Below, piece by piece: positions 46,468 to 57,625 of a stretch of DNA of 64,000 nucleotides; positions within the stretch are counted from its first letter, which is position 1, and every line of letters starts with the position of its first letter. Origin of the DNA: Stichopus chloronotus (lineage: Eukaryota; Echinodermata; Holothuroidea; Aspidochirotida; Stichopodidae); NCBI GenBank assembly GCA_021234535.1, contig SFZH01000008.1:22469091-22533090 (forward strand). The letters run 5' to 3'. The notes beneath the pieces were generated by a model. It made no database searches, was not told where the DNA came from, and saw nothing but the letters and a program-made list of their open reading frames with translations. Position numbers and translations under genes: made by a program.

Positions 46468-49400
46468 CTGCGGATAAATAGCAAAGTGAACATCAGTAAG
46501 TAACTCATGAGTTTATATGACAACGAGCAGAGCAATAAATGGCGGCCGTTCATGCCATTACAGAGTTGACAAATTTAGACACCGAAGTGGAGAAGGTGTT
46601 TAGTTATAGACACTTAGAAGTCCATTGTCACGCGTGCTAACATCAACTAGCAGAGGTAACACAACATAACACTGACAACACGAGATGACACTGAAAGAAA
46701 CTTTCAGCTGGAATATGAGTTGTACTAGCAATCGGCTGGTCACCTACGTTTGTTCCTCGTAAGTGCTTCGGGGAAGAGAAAATCAGGGAAAAGATAACTT
46801 TTTACAAAATCTGAAATCACCTTCTGGATATTTGAATATGAAAATTGTCTCGACATTTTTGTTGGCCCTGCAAATGCAGACTCTACAAAAGAAAGCGTAG
46901 TAGTCAATCACCGTTACTTGAAATCACACAAACCAAGTAAAGGGATATGAATATATATGTGGAACAAAATCAGGCGTTAACATTTTTTCTTTTTGTAGTA
47001 GCTATGACATATTTCACGGAATTTGTCTTCCATTGATAAATTTTCAACTCATATTCCAGCTTTAACCTTGATATCTCGGTATATTCATAGCACACACTAC
47101 ACAATAATGCATCACATGCGTATGTCTTCCCCTCAGCATATATGCTACCAATACTATCAGGGCCCCTTTTTCAAACAGGTAAAGGGCCTTTTTCACAAAT
47201 GTGTTCAAAGCAGGCAAACTATCACGGCTTGAGCCTTCACTTTGTTCGAGCGTTCGACCAGGGAGCTGTTACCCATAGTAGCATCTCCCTTGTTCAACAA
47301 CCTTGTTCAATCTTCTATGTGCAGTGGTGGTGCAGATTTAAAGGGGCCACAGCAAGAAACTATTGCCGATTAAAATCTAAAGATGGAAAAAAACGAATAA
47401 GAGAGGGAATGTAAAAATACAGTGTAGCGCCATTTTGCATCTGATCCTCTTTTGAGAGCAGCAATTTCTCAAGGAGAGAAGGGGAGGGGGAGAACCCAAT
47501 TACCTTAGACTCCTCATTGCAGAGAAAGTTCCATTCACATCCCGATTATTAAAAACCCTGTATAAGCCATTGAGTGCGTACACTCTAAGGAAATGGACAA
47601 TATCTTGCATAAGGCCACATTCCTTAACAATTGTAACACTTTATACTCTTTGATCTTATGTTTTCTGTCACTATCATTTGTTTTAACCGTCTCGAAACAT
47701 TGTCCATTCCCATTGTGTATATTTCTTTGTGCTCTTTGTGCCAACTTTTATCAATAAGGTAAAAATGAACAAACTACGACATATATCAGCCAATGCGGTC
47801 TTGAAAGGTCTTAATTTGATCACGAACAGACTATATCTAAACTAACAAAATGTTTTATCACTCTCGAGTTGAAAACGTTATTCATGTAACTCATACCTCT
47901 CTTAACAGTGCTTCCTTCAACAATTCATAGTATTTAGCCTGACTATCAGGTAAATAAAATCTTTAGAGCTTTCTAGTACACAGCGCACTTATCTCTTTCT
48001 CACATTTATATATGGCCTTATATCTGTCCCATATACAAGTTGAACCATATACAAGTTTATTTGGACCATACATGGCATATCAAGATATATCTGCCCAATT
48101 TTTGTTAAAGCAATAGACAAATCCCATATTTAGTCCAGATATGGTCCAGATATAAAATCAATACATAGTACAGATACTGAATTGACATAAATGGGACGTA
48201 TATGGATTTGCATATATGCACTATATCTCTCCCATATAAAAGTTGAGCCATATTCAATTGTATATAGGCCATATATGGCCTTTACGTCACATCAAGTTAT
48301 ATCTGCCCATTTTTTTAAAGCCGGACACAAATCTCGTATTTGGTCCAGATATGGCTGAGATATAAAGTTGCATATATGGCCCACATATGGATTTCGAGAA
48401 TGGGTAACGAGATTGCCCAAAGCCCCGTCTTATCCCACCGCCCCCCCCCCCCTCAAACCGTTTTGGACAAGCGTGTTTCATCCTTTGTTTCATTTATGCA
48501 ACGATGATTTAGGTTAAATGTTTCGTCAGAGACATAGAGATATAGCCCCGTCTTATCCCACCGCCCCCCCCCCCCCCTCAAACCGTTTTGGACAAGCGTG
48601 TTTCATCCTTTGTTTCATTTATGCAACGATGATTTAGGTTAAATGTTTCGTCACAGACTGATATTTATGCTTATTTCTGCTTTCATCCGACTTCATTTCC
48701 CAAATTGCAAATTGTGTTCTTTTATTATGGTGGTGCCGCTCACAGCTCGCACTGAATCAGATCCTTATTACCTTCGATATACTCTGGACTTCCTCAGTTC
48801 AGTTTGCCGAATGATAACGTGTAATGGATCGTCATTAATAATTATTTCATTGAAGAGACTTTTTCCTTTTGAGATCAACAAGACTTAATCAAAAAGATTT
48901 GAGCATTTTTAAATCTGAAGGTTGTCCAAATTAATGAATCTCAATACAATTTGTTAGATTAACAAAACTGGTAATGACAAGAAGATTATGCGTTGTTCCA
49001 AAGTACAGCACCATTTCACATCCCACCCTTCCCTACCCCAGCCGTGGTGTCTAGATCTATTCGAATCCCAACCATCTTCCTTCAGCGAAATCTAATATAT
49101 ATAAATTGTTTCGGAATAATTACCTTAGTAACGTCAGAAATATCAGCCAGATGAAAGGATTCGGTTCGTGCTCTGTACCAGAAAGTAATGGGTTGTATAT
49201 GTAAGCAATTCCTATAGTCCCCATTAATACTGAGACAATACCAAGTCCCGCCGAAGTGAATCCCACCACGTGAAGCTTATGTGCTGGATTCTCAGTACGA
49301 TTGAAGTTTAGTTTCGCTTTTCTTTTCCCATGCTTCTCCGAAAAGTTGGATATCATTATTTCTGGTGTGGTTTTGGCGAGTGTTCTGTTATCATGCAACC

Positions 49401-51997
49401 GCTGATCATCACTGCCAGGCTGACTGGTTGACACACCATCGTATTCCTGCGGGATCGAAGTGATTTCTGCAGTCGCTTCATACATTGAAATTGCCTTATC
49501 GTTTGAATTTGAAACAGTAAATGGTCCTGACGATGATTTTAATCTTACACTTTCGCTATTTCCTACAGTATTTTCACTTGTTGAATTCCTCATGTAATCG
49601 TTTGTCCTTGAATGAGATGTTTGTGTTGGCGCTAGAGATGTTATATTTGACATAGTTTGGTTTTCTTTAATCTGGATGTCTTTTCTTGAACTAACACAAA
49701 TATCGCTTTCTTGGGTTTGCTTAAAGTGATGCGATGAGTTCTCTTCGATTTTCTCTGGCTTCTCCTCAACCATAAGCCCTGAATTGCGCTTAACGTCAAG
49801 TTCTGATTTATCATCATCTGTATTAGCTTTTGATAAAAATGAATTATTATGATTGACAGATAGCGCCACTCCGTGACAATCATTCACTGAGTCCGTCAAA
49901 ACGGTATCTGGTAAATCGTCTTTGATTGCCGACAGGTTTTCTGAATGTGTTGTTATTTCTGTAAGTTTATCACCGCCAGGGATGATTCCTGTTTTACTAA
50001 TATACTTTGCTACCCCGTTCTCCTGAAGAGATATGTCTTCCAGTGATTTGTTATTAGTTATTTGAACTCTAGTCTGACCTGGTTCATTAGCAATCTCGCC
50101 CGTGGGAGGGTAGTCTGTCTTCACCACATATGGGGACACACTTTCATCATTGTTGGATGTACATGGGTATGATTCATGCACGCCTAGGGATGTAAACGCG
50201 TTTCAAATCTTGTTTCGTTGGCAACGTCTTCACGACGTTACCACGCACTAGACCCATAAAAGCCAGACTTCCTGTAGTCATTTCCAATACTGGCTTAGAA
50301 AATGCTCTTTGACGAAATGTTCCTTCAATTTCTTTACTTGCTCGGTAAATTTTCATTGTTATGAGAAAGAATACAATTGTGAGGGTAAATCCCCAAAGTA
50401 CGTTAAATAGCTCACATACAAAAAGAAGCCAACAGGTGCCTGCAAAACCTACAGAAATATCAATGCTAATAATGAAAATAAAATGGAACCCAATCACGCT
50501 GATAAGGAGGCGCTTCTTTTTTAATTTCTTATCTCTCACAGCTTGAAATTGAGCCATTTCAGACATGAGCCATGCTGTTAAAGCGAAGGCAGATGTCAAC
50601 GCTGGAATTCCCTAAATCACCTATAATCTGTAATATCAGTCTTCGTGTTTTTTTAGTAACATAGCCTTCGGCCGCCACAAACAAAACACGAAATAACGCA
50701 AATGCTATTAACAACAAATGCACAACAGTAATAAATGGTTGTGGATGTTTGACTCTACTGTAAAGTCTCCATAACATGAAGAAACCCAACAAAAGTAGTA
50801 ATCCGTAAAGCGCTCCGAGTAAAATACTATGAATATTCAGCAGAATGTGGAAGCTTGGTATTTCGTGATTCACTGGATTTGAGATGCATTGCAACTGAAA
50901 AAGAGAAAAAGTATTAAATTACCGCAGCTGGATATATCATGATAGGTCTATATCACAATGTTATCTTAACATAATATTAGTACCGTATTGCACCACTCCG
51001 CTATTAAACTTTACCGGCATTACTTCATGCATCTATCAAAGGTTGTTTAACATCCACTTAAACAGAATACAGGATCAGTGTACAGTTTATAGCTGTGGCA
51101 TATGTAGCCTACTTATTAATTACTCTGCCCTAAGTAAACAGCCTGTATACATGTAATCTAGTTAGGAAGTGCACAGGCCAAAAGCTGACTGACATACACA
51201 AGTGTAGTGTTGTATATATTACGTAGTGTGCATAGTGTAAAATATAGGTTGTTTTAGGGGTTCAAAGTCGTGATATGACTGCCCCAGGGACGGACGTTTA
51301 ACGTTAGTAACATATAGAGAGCGTGAGAGACATCAGAACCAAGAGAAATTCAGAAAAAAACGTTTCCTTTGATTTAGCAATCAGAGTTCCATTTATTCTT
51401 GATTCGACTGGCACACACAAATTAGAGGAATTAAAGATGATTTGAATCAATAACAGAGTTACATGACGATGACAGGAAGGAAGAGGTACAGAGAGATGAC
51501 GGAGGCCTACATAATACACTGAGACGATGTTCACACTTCGATGTCCAGACAACCAGTGACAGCGGCGTGGCGAGGTCGATGGATCGACCCACGCCGAAAT
51601 GCTAAGGATCACGGGATAGATGCTGACACTGACCAATCACATGTCAAATGGTTGACCTACGTAATAATGTGAGGCGGTTGCCATTCGTGATCTACCAATC
51701 AGGAAAGTATTGCGCAACCTTTCTGAGAACAGGGTCTAAGTTTACTATTTTTAATGTGTTCCATTTTCTAATCTGACTGTCTGAGGGAAATACAGAAAAA
51801 GTTAAATAAATCTGGGGTAAACACCGGAAGACTGAACTTTGTACGACCTTTTGCGTACGGTGGGGTAGAATGACCATCTCTATACAACAATAGAAACAAC
51901 CAGACACATTTAGCCATAACAGATAACCTAATGTATGTATACTTACATAGTCATGTGTAGGTTTAATACCTGGAGATGACGTATCCATAATGATAAT
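46380..51997 (-). CDS. PRRT3/PRRT4-like seven-segment membrane protein; 3 exons, about 632 aa, frame-disrupted
   Basis: Exons on the minus strand: 51997-51947 (ATG at 51988), 50894-49124 and 46467-46380. Splice phases match. Predicted membrane segments in order: FHILLNIHSILLGALYGLLL, a PFITVVHLLLIAFALFRVLF segment, GIPALTSAFALTAWLMSEM, an LLISVIGFHFIFIISIDISV segment, CELFNVLWGFTLTIVFFLIT, then after a long loop GLGIVSVLMGTIGIAYIYNP, and FIWLIFLTLL joined to RTVELLFALVLGFLVWQ. Spacing and local sequence around segments 2-3 resemble the vertebrate PRRT3/PRRT4 membrane core, but the N-terminus is only about 14 residues, with no proline-rich ectodomain. The loop between segments 5 and 6 (about 290 residues) is polar, Ser/Thr/Asn/Asp-rich and probably disordered. 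The large exon changes frame at 50612-50610 and again near 50240-50180, so the copy is either mis-sequenced or a recent pseudogene. Molecular role unknown. Confidence 0.7.
48012..48400. repeat. Two ~200-bp tandem units rich in CATATATGG
   Basis: Units starting near 48020 (atatctgtcccatatacaag) and 48222 (atatctctcccatataaaag) share ttgaaccatat/ttgagccatat, catggcatatcaag/cacatcaagttat, atatctgcccattttt and atttggtccagatatgg. The period is about 202 bp and the copies are moderately diverged. Confidence 0.75.
48421..48657. repeat. 113-bp near-identical tandem duplication, period 123 bp
   Basis: agccccgtcttatcccaccg, a C tract (12 nt then 15 nt), tcaaaccgttttggacaagc and onward to ttaggttaaatgtttcgtca occur at 48421 and again at 48544 with almost no differences apart from C-tract length. 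The near identity points to a recent duplication or an assembly stutter. Confidence 0.93.
49124..50894 (-). CDS. PRRT-like gene large exon, with frame changes
   Basis: The acceptor ctctttttcag precedes 50894 and the donor AAG|gtaatt follows 49124. Three successive frames carry the protein: 50894 to about 50613 (segments 1-2), about 50611 to about 50200 (segments 3-5), then about 50183 to 49124 (polar loop and segments 6-7). The first switch falls in a GGG run, between IIGDL and GIPALTSAFALT. It is best read as one extra base, because the reading before and after is contiguous in the family-like pattern. The second is either another extra base or a 58-nt intron (50241-50184, gtaacg...tccctag) that restores the frame. 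Dropping two bases leaves 1,769 nt, which matches the exact splice phase of the last exon. Confidence 0.72.
50895..51946 (-). other. PRRT-like gene intron 1 (contains LTR copy 2)
   Basis: Bounded by the donor TAT|gtaagt at 51946 and the acceptor at 50895. Most of its upstream half is the LTR-like repeat R3 copy 2; the rest is featureless. Confidence 0.65.
51271..51898 (-). mobile_element. LTR-like repeat R3, copy 2 (inverted relative to copy 1)
   Basis: Minus-strand match to 17870-18455 over its length, including ttgttgtatagagatggtca, the tcgacctcgccacgccg block, the AATAAATGGAACTCTGAT poly(A) region (TTTATT on plus at 51392-51397) and a GTCATATCA end. It lies in intron 1 of the PRRT-like gene in the gene's own orientation, starting about 48 bases past the splice donor. 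No internal element sequence or target duplication was found, so it is probably a solo LTR. The minus frame 52015-51692 is formed by this repeat and the first exon. Confidence 0.72.
51947..51997 (-). CDS. PRRT-like gene first coding exon
   Basis: The acceptor tgctatcttacag precedes 51997, ATG lies at 51988-51986 and the donor TAT|gtaagt follows. It encodes MDTSSPGIKPTHDY and joins in phase 0 to the large exon. There is no signal peptide. The acceptor implies a further, untranslated 5' exon upstream. Confidence 0.6.
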
Positions 51998-53550
51998 CTG
52001 TAAGATAGCAAACAAAATCGAAATTATTAAGGGGAGAACAACCTATAACACCGTATCGTGTAGGTTTGCTGTTAAAATGCAACAAAAATATATCACAGAT
52101 GTAAAATTAGTAAAGATAATGCACATTGTCTAACAAAGGTCATTATTTATCAAGGCAACGCATGTTTTACAAACCATAGTTATTATTAACATCTATCATA
52201 AACGGAGTGCAACTTATTACCGATCAACAATCAGTAATATTAATCAGCGGTGGCGATGTGGCTGGGGAGTGTGGGGGCAAACAAGGATTTCTGGAGCTCC
52301 GAAAGAGTGAAACTCCGCCTGCAGAGGCTGCCGGGAATTCTATTCTCAGCGATCTAGGGGTAATATTTATCTAAAAGTTTTCCAGTGTGCTCTGCTCCAA
52401 CTGATGGTGGCGCTACGCTTAGAAAGTACTCTCGCAGTGACTATCATAGTAACTGCTGATGGTCTTCCCTCTTTTAAGCAACACCAATAATTGCTGACAA
52501 ACGACGGCCGTTATAAACTGAAGGATGTTTTATAAGGTAAGTTGTGTGACGTCACTGCGATCTTACAAACCTATGTGACTGTAAAATCCCATTTGAAACA
52601 GTAAAATAAAAGTCCAGAAACTTCAATGTTTGCATTTGTTTCTTTGAAACTACGTTCCGTAAGCAAAACTTCCCTTACATCATATATATATATTCCCCTC
52701 TAGGAAATATTTTGAGGGAAATTTGGGGAAATATATTTTCTTTACCTTTGCTCAATTTTTTTTTCCAGGACAAGGAAGTGTGAAACATTGTCATACTTTA
52801 AAAGCTTATTTCCTTACATTTTGTGGGTCACGGTACTTCATGTATGAAGCATACTCGTGCTACAGAAATGTCCCCTAGCTGCAGCAGGTCGGAATTGAAT
52901 GCGGTGGTGTTTTTATGATCAGCGCGGTACAGACCATAACATGTATTGTAGCACAGAGGGACTTCATGTTTTACTGAGTGGAACCGAGCAACCACGGAAC
53001 TATGTACAACTAACACTGGCAGTCACTTTTTGTGACCTAAACTAAAAAGCGAAGTAACCCAAAAAGTTCATGTTGGCCATGGAAGATGTCTTCAACATCA
53101 TTCAGTTTATTTCTATGGGTAATCTACAGGTATGAAGAAATTAGAATGTGAATTAGATATATTCAAATAAGGTCAAGAAATGAATATTTCATCTGTAGTG
53201 CAAAGAAAAATGAACAAAAATAAAACCATTACTTTAAAAATAGGAACTCCTGCAGATCTAGTATCAAATATAGTACCATCTTGCATCAGGTCCGCTATAC
53301 AAAATAATATTTTCCCAAAGGGCCATCCACGGCCCAGGATAGCAGTCAGTCTATCAGATCCATCATATCACAATTTCACACTTATATAAAGGCTCAGACA
53401 GTGACATGCGCAGGAGGGAGAGGGTTGGGACGTTGCCCAACTCACATTGTTCACCATAATAGAAATTAAAGAAAATGTTCTTATGATGGGTAAATCTCAC
53501 TATAGCTAACTGCACCTTGGAATTTTAAATTGAAACAGTGATGTCCTTAC
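51998..53550. other. Upstream region of the PRRT-like gene, possible promoter
   Basis: The stretch 52240-52560 is less AT-rich than its surroundings. It contains a full CRE palindrome TGACGTCA at 52547-52554 and, on the plus strand, a strong donor-like AAG|GTAAGTT at 52535-52541. It could be a promoter, possibly bidirectional, but no transcript end can be fixed. 52555-53550 has nothing recognised. Confidence 0.3.
52547..52554. promoter_or_regulatory. CRE palindrome TGACGTCA
   Basis: An exact 8-bp CREB/ATF consensus about 550 bp upstream of the first identified PRRT-like exon. A second copy of the same 8-mer lies at 62662-62669 without a recognised gene. Function is inferred from the motif only. 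Confidence 0.3.
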
Positions 53551-53554
53551 GGGG

Positions 53555-53645
53555 CGGGGGGTTCAAGGGGGGTCAAGGGGGGGTTCAAGGGGGGTTCAAG
53601 GGGGGTTCAAGGGGGTGGGTTCAAGGGGGTTCAAGGCGAGGGGGG
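53555..53645. repeat. GGGGGTTCAA tandem repeat
   Basis: About eight imperfect units of ggggttcaag of 10-12 bp. It is strongly G-rich on the plus strand and able to form G-quadruplexes. Confidence 0.9.
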
Positions 53646-55410
53646 TGAAGTGCTATTTCGGGAGATCTGAATGGTCTGTTACACCGAAAAATTCTTGGCG
53701 CCAATTGATATGATGATAGCGTTTCGCTAAGACCTCCAGGTAATTCTCATTCCAGGTACATACCCACATTTGGCAGCCCTAACATTATACTCCCTCCACT
53801 TTACTAAAATTATTTAGCTTACAGTACTGTGGACCTAAAATCCTGAAAAAAAAATGAATAACAAATAAAAAAATCTGGGCACCTTTTTCTTCAATTTCAT
53901 TTTATAGAATACACAAGACATAAGAGTGTATTTTCCAATGATTAACTTAATGCTTTACATTACCATTACGTCGCACTTTTCATCTTGTTGTTTTTAGTTG
54001 ATCATTTTTCATTTTCTCATTTTTTATTGAGGTGAACATTTTGCTGCAAACGAAAGCGCTAAATAGCGACTGGTTATATTCTACTTAAAAGCCTGGGAAA
54101 TGCCATTTTTGTCTGTATGAAAGGTCCTGATTTTTTCAACCTTGCTCCACGCCAAGGTAGTGGTTTTCCGCTTAAAATAGTCTCCTACTACACGTACTCA
54201 CATTTAGCAACCATGTGATTGCCCCCCCCCCCCCCCCCCCGCTCCCAGAAAATCATGGGTGAACCACTAGGGTAGGTCCAGCTTATATCCCTATCCTCAC
54301 CTTCCACATCAAGCAAGACCCATGTAACCTTGAAAACATTTGGGGAAATTTTATACCTTTCGCCCCCCCCCCTCCCCCAGAAAAAATCCCAGCTACACCT
54401 ACTGTACCCTGCAGGATGCACTTTTTGCCACATGAAACTAAAAAGCGAAGAAATGAAAACAAAACCCATGTATTTCATGGAATGTGTCTTCCATTAAAAT
54501 TGCCAACTCTTTTGGACACTCTTATGTCGGTAAATTGTTTTCAATTGGATCCATGATATCTTGCCATTCATCTTAAAGGACTATTTTCACCTTCGCAATA
54601 ATAACCATCCAGTCGTGCAAAGTATCAATTATATATTCGTTTTATCCGCTTAAATCTTCCAAACTATCTGATCGATTCGTTGGTGTTAAAGCTACAACTT
54701 TTTTCGCAATGCCATCGTGAATTGTAAATATTTTCCCCAAAACAGTTGAAATAATATATTATTCAAACTATCATTGACTCACCTTTTTTCTTTTGTATAT
54801 ATTTTTCGATCTGATAACTGTTGTAGCCTTAATCTTCTTGTCACTTTGTATTTAGAAAACTCAACGCACATAAACTCCATTAAGGTTCTTGATGCCATTC
54901 CCCAATCTCTTTCACTCTGTTTACATATCTATTAATTTAATTGTATAATCATATTCAAAGAAATGGAAATTAACTTCAAGCAAAAATAAAAGGGTTTACA
55001 GAGTAGCACTCTAAAGACATGCTACTCCAACATGTTTAATTTGTTCTAAAGTGATTCACATGGACGTATGTCGTTAGCTGTTAATACTTCTGGGTTGGCG
55101 GTGTCTCGATTATCGGTACACGGTGTCTGTCGATTGTATCTGACATACCTCGCTAAGTAATTAGGAAGTTGCAACATTGCTTTTCCTGTGACAAAAGGGA
55201 CAGAATTTGGAACATACCAATGTCTTCAATGTTGTGCACCGTTTTATCACATTTTCATTTTTTGAAATATACTTATCACAGAAAAATAAAAATAAAATCA
55301 TTACTTATAAAGTAGAAATTCCTGGAGTTATGTATTCACTTCAAATCAATGTAATGATGTAACACCATTTGCTTTTAGTCCACTCTAAATAAGGAAAGAT
55401 TTTCTACATG
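53646..55410. other. Spacer with long C tracts
   Basis: No gene was recognised. C tracts of 19 nt (54222-54240) and 10 nt (54363-54372) underlie the Gly-rich minus frame 54478-54188, which is not a gene. Confidence 0.4.
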
Positions 55411-55510
55411 ACAGGGGTGACAGATAGACAGACAGACACGCAGATAGACAGAATAGACAAAATGACAGAAAGAGAGATAGACTGGACAGAAAGACAGATA
55501 AAGGGATGGA
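55411..55510. repeat. GACA/GATA-type microsatellite
   Basis: Imperfect gacagatagacagacagacac and related 4-bp repeats over about 100 bp, purine-rich on the plus strand. Confidence 0.9.
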
Positions 55511-56732
55511 ATGATTGTTAATAAGGGTGGAAATTCAAGGTAGTGGAGACTGAATACAATTGATATTCCATAAAAATTAGGAATATTTTTCTCTTTTTAT
55601 TGGTGAAAACAATATCTCAGTAGCATGCTCCGATTGAAGTAATATTTCCAAATGGTCTGCGTAGCACAAAAGCTTGAAAATGAAAGGACAGAAAGCACTA
55701 CAGGTTTAAAAGAAAAAATTAAAAAGTTGAACAAATTAATGCAGAAAATGCGACATGTTTCGAAAGACACTGTTTTCATCGTCACGTACAAACTGATATA
55801 GACTCTAGTATTGGACTTTGTGACAAATTGCAGGAGAAAAAAAAACATGAGAAAAGTAGATGAATGGAGCAGCAGAAATATTTATTGTTGTTCATTGCAC
55901 TTTTGGAAATGTGTGATGTCACTCAGGCACAATTTCTTGAGTATTCTTTGTATTTCTTTATAATCTTGACTGACCTAAAAGAAACATTACAGTGCTTTAA
56001 GAGACGTAACCTTAGCAATATCTATAATAATCTACAATGCACTCAACTTACATTTTCCCTTATGTTAAACTTCAAGGATAAATGAGGACTTCAATTTTAA
56101 TGAAAAACAAAGACTTCTTCTGATAATTTACAACTGTAACATCCTCGGCATTTTGAAACCTTGAAGCAACTGAGAACTTTCCTTCATCAGATAAATTCTT
56201 TAAGCGGCAGTATCTTGAGTTAGGAACAAGATATTGGTATAGGGTTTAAAATACATGCAAAGAAAATTCTCTTTTTTTCAAAACTTAATTCAATTATCAG
56301 TGAAATATGGCTTAAACATACTGCCAAACTGGCTGGTAAATGAGATTTCTTTCCTTCTGCCGTTGACGTTGAATTAATTCCTTCATCACTTTTCATCAGT
56401 TTCGAAATATATTCCACCTTCCTCTATCTACGATATAAATTTACACCACCAAAAATCTGATTACACTATGAGCTGTTCGAACAGATGAAAAAGGGCCATC
56501 TTGTTGCATTTGAGTCTCTGTACGTTTCTCAGTGAGTTTTCTCTTCATCTGGGACGACGTCCCCCCCCCCCCCCCCCACAGCACTCTCTGTGGATACGCC
56601 ATTGCTGCACTGCGGCTTCACTGGTAAATTTCGGGAAATCCCGATGTCTCTCGTTGATCATGTAACAATGCAGTGTCGACCAACTGACCAAGCTGGTTTG
56701 AAACAAATACAGTATTACGTTACTTTTACGGA
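55511..56732. other. Spacer with Penelope-end-like motifs
   Basis: On the minus strand near 55790-55745 occurs gacgatgaaaacagtgtctt then tcgaaacatgtcgc, a layout recalling Penelope-type ends (tgatgaa..gtcgaaac). Near 56195-56145 another ctgatgaagg string occurs. A 17-nt C tract lies at 56561-56577. No coding sequence was recognised. Confidence 0.35.
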
Positions 56733-56734
56733 TT

Positions 56735-57160
56735 ACTTTCAAGGACAGTCAGGTTTAGCAGGGGTGGTTGGAAAATCCCATTTAACAATGCGGTGTTGAT
56801 TTGTAAGCTGTTGACCAGTCCGTCAGTGTTTGACAAGTATCCACTACTGCGTTGCCTTTACAAATTTATTTCAAGGACAGATTGGTTTAACGGTTCCTCT
56901 TGAAATTCTCAAGATGACTAATATCATCAACTTGGAAGTAGTGGATTACTTTTAAGAACAGTCAGGTTTAGCAGGGGTGGTTGGAAAATCCCATTTACCA
57001 ATGCGGTGTTGATTTGCAAGCTGTTGACCAGTCCGTCAGTGTTTGACAAGTATCCACTACTGCGTTGCCTTTACGGATTTATTTCAAGGACAGATTGGTT
57101 TAGCAGTTCCTCTGGAAATTCCCAAGATGACTAATATCATCAACTTGGAAGTAGTATCCA
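56735..57160. repeat. 213-bp tandem duplication (two copies)
   Basis: cagtcaggtttagcaggggt at 56746 recurs at 56959, and the following ~200 bp match closely (ttggaaaatcccattta, gttgaccagtccgtcagtgt, ttgcctttac, atatcatcaacttggaagta). There are a few substitutions between copies. Within each unit gga(t)ttattt caaggacag-like strings also repeat. Confidence 0.92.
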
Positions 57161-57369
57161 GGTTAAGTGATATTCTTTCTTGACATGCGAGAGCACAACT
57201 TGGATTACATATCACGAAAAACTCATCGAAAAGCAATGCACTGAGTGAAAATTTTACAGTCTACATTTAGCAGTCATATTGTCCCGTCCCGTCATTTCAC
57301 AGTGAGGTAAGAGTGCTCAATGCAAAATTGCCGAGCAATATTAATAATTTAGTGATATAGTCACTGATC

Positions 57370-57410
57370 TTAAGCCACTACCAAGGTTTCGTGCTACTGC
57401 ACTCTTGTAT
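57370..57410 (-). ncRNA. Degenerate hammerhead copy
   Basis: The minus strand has AAGAGTGCAGTAGCACGAAA and ACCTTGGTAGTGGC as in the 57631 copy, but the CTGA preceding AGAG has changed to TACA-like sequence, so the catalytic core is broken. It is the mirror partner of the copy at 57626-57666. Confidence 0.5.
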
Positions 57411-57625
57411 TTAATCAGAAAACACGGAATGGCTATAGCTGTGCTTTCTGCACAAGTGAAAAGCTGTTCATCATCACAATGAAAAAAACCAAACCTCCTA
57501 AACCTACGCACAGAGCTGATCGCCTCATGCAGACACAATAAGATTAAAGATTAAATACAGCTAGTAAGGAACTTGAACTTTGAAACACAAATACAACTCT
57601 CATGCAGAGTACCCAGACAGACACA

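Larger units (their letters stand above)
46468..49123 (-). other. PRRT-like gene intron 2
   Basis: A 2.7-kb intron. Frames at 47023-47414 are unsupported. It contains the ~200-bp repeat pair at about 48012-48400 and the 113-bp duplication at 48421-48657. Confidence 0.55.

Noticed and set aside
51692..52015. 107-codon minus-strand ORF as a single gene
   Set aside because: It reads through the true first PRRT-like exon (51997-51947) into the LTR-like repeat; only the exon part is kept.
54188..54478. 96-codon Gly-rich minus-strand ORF
   Set aside because: Created by two long C tracts; no domain.
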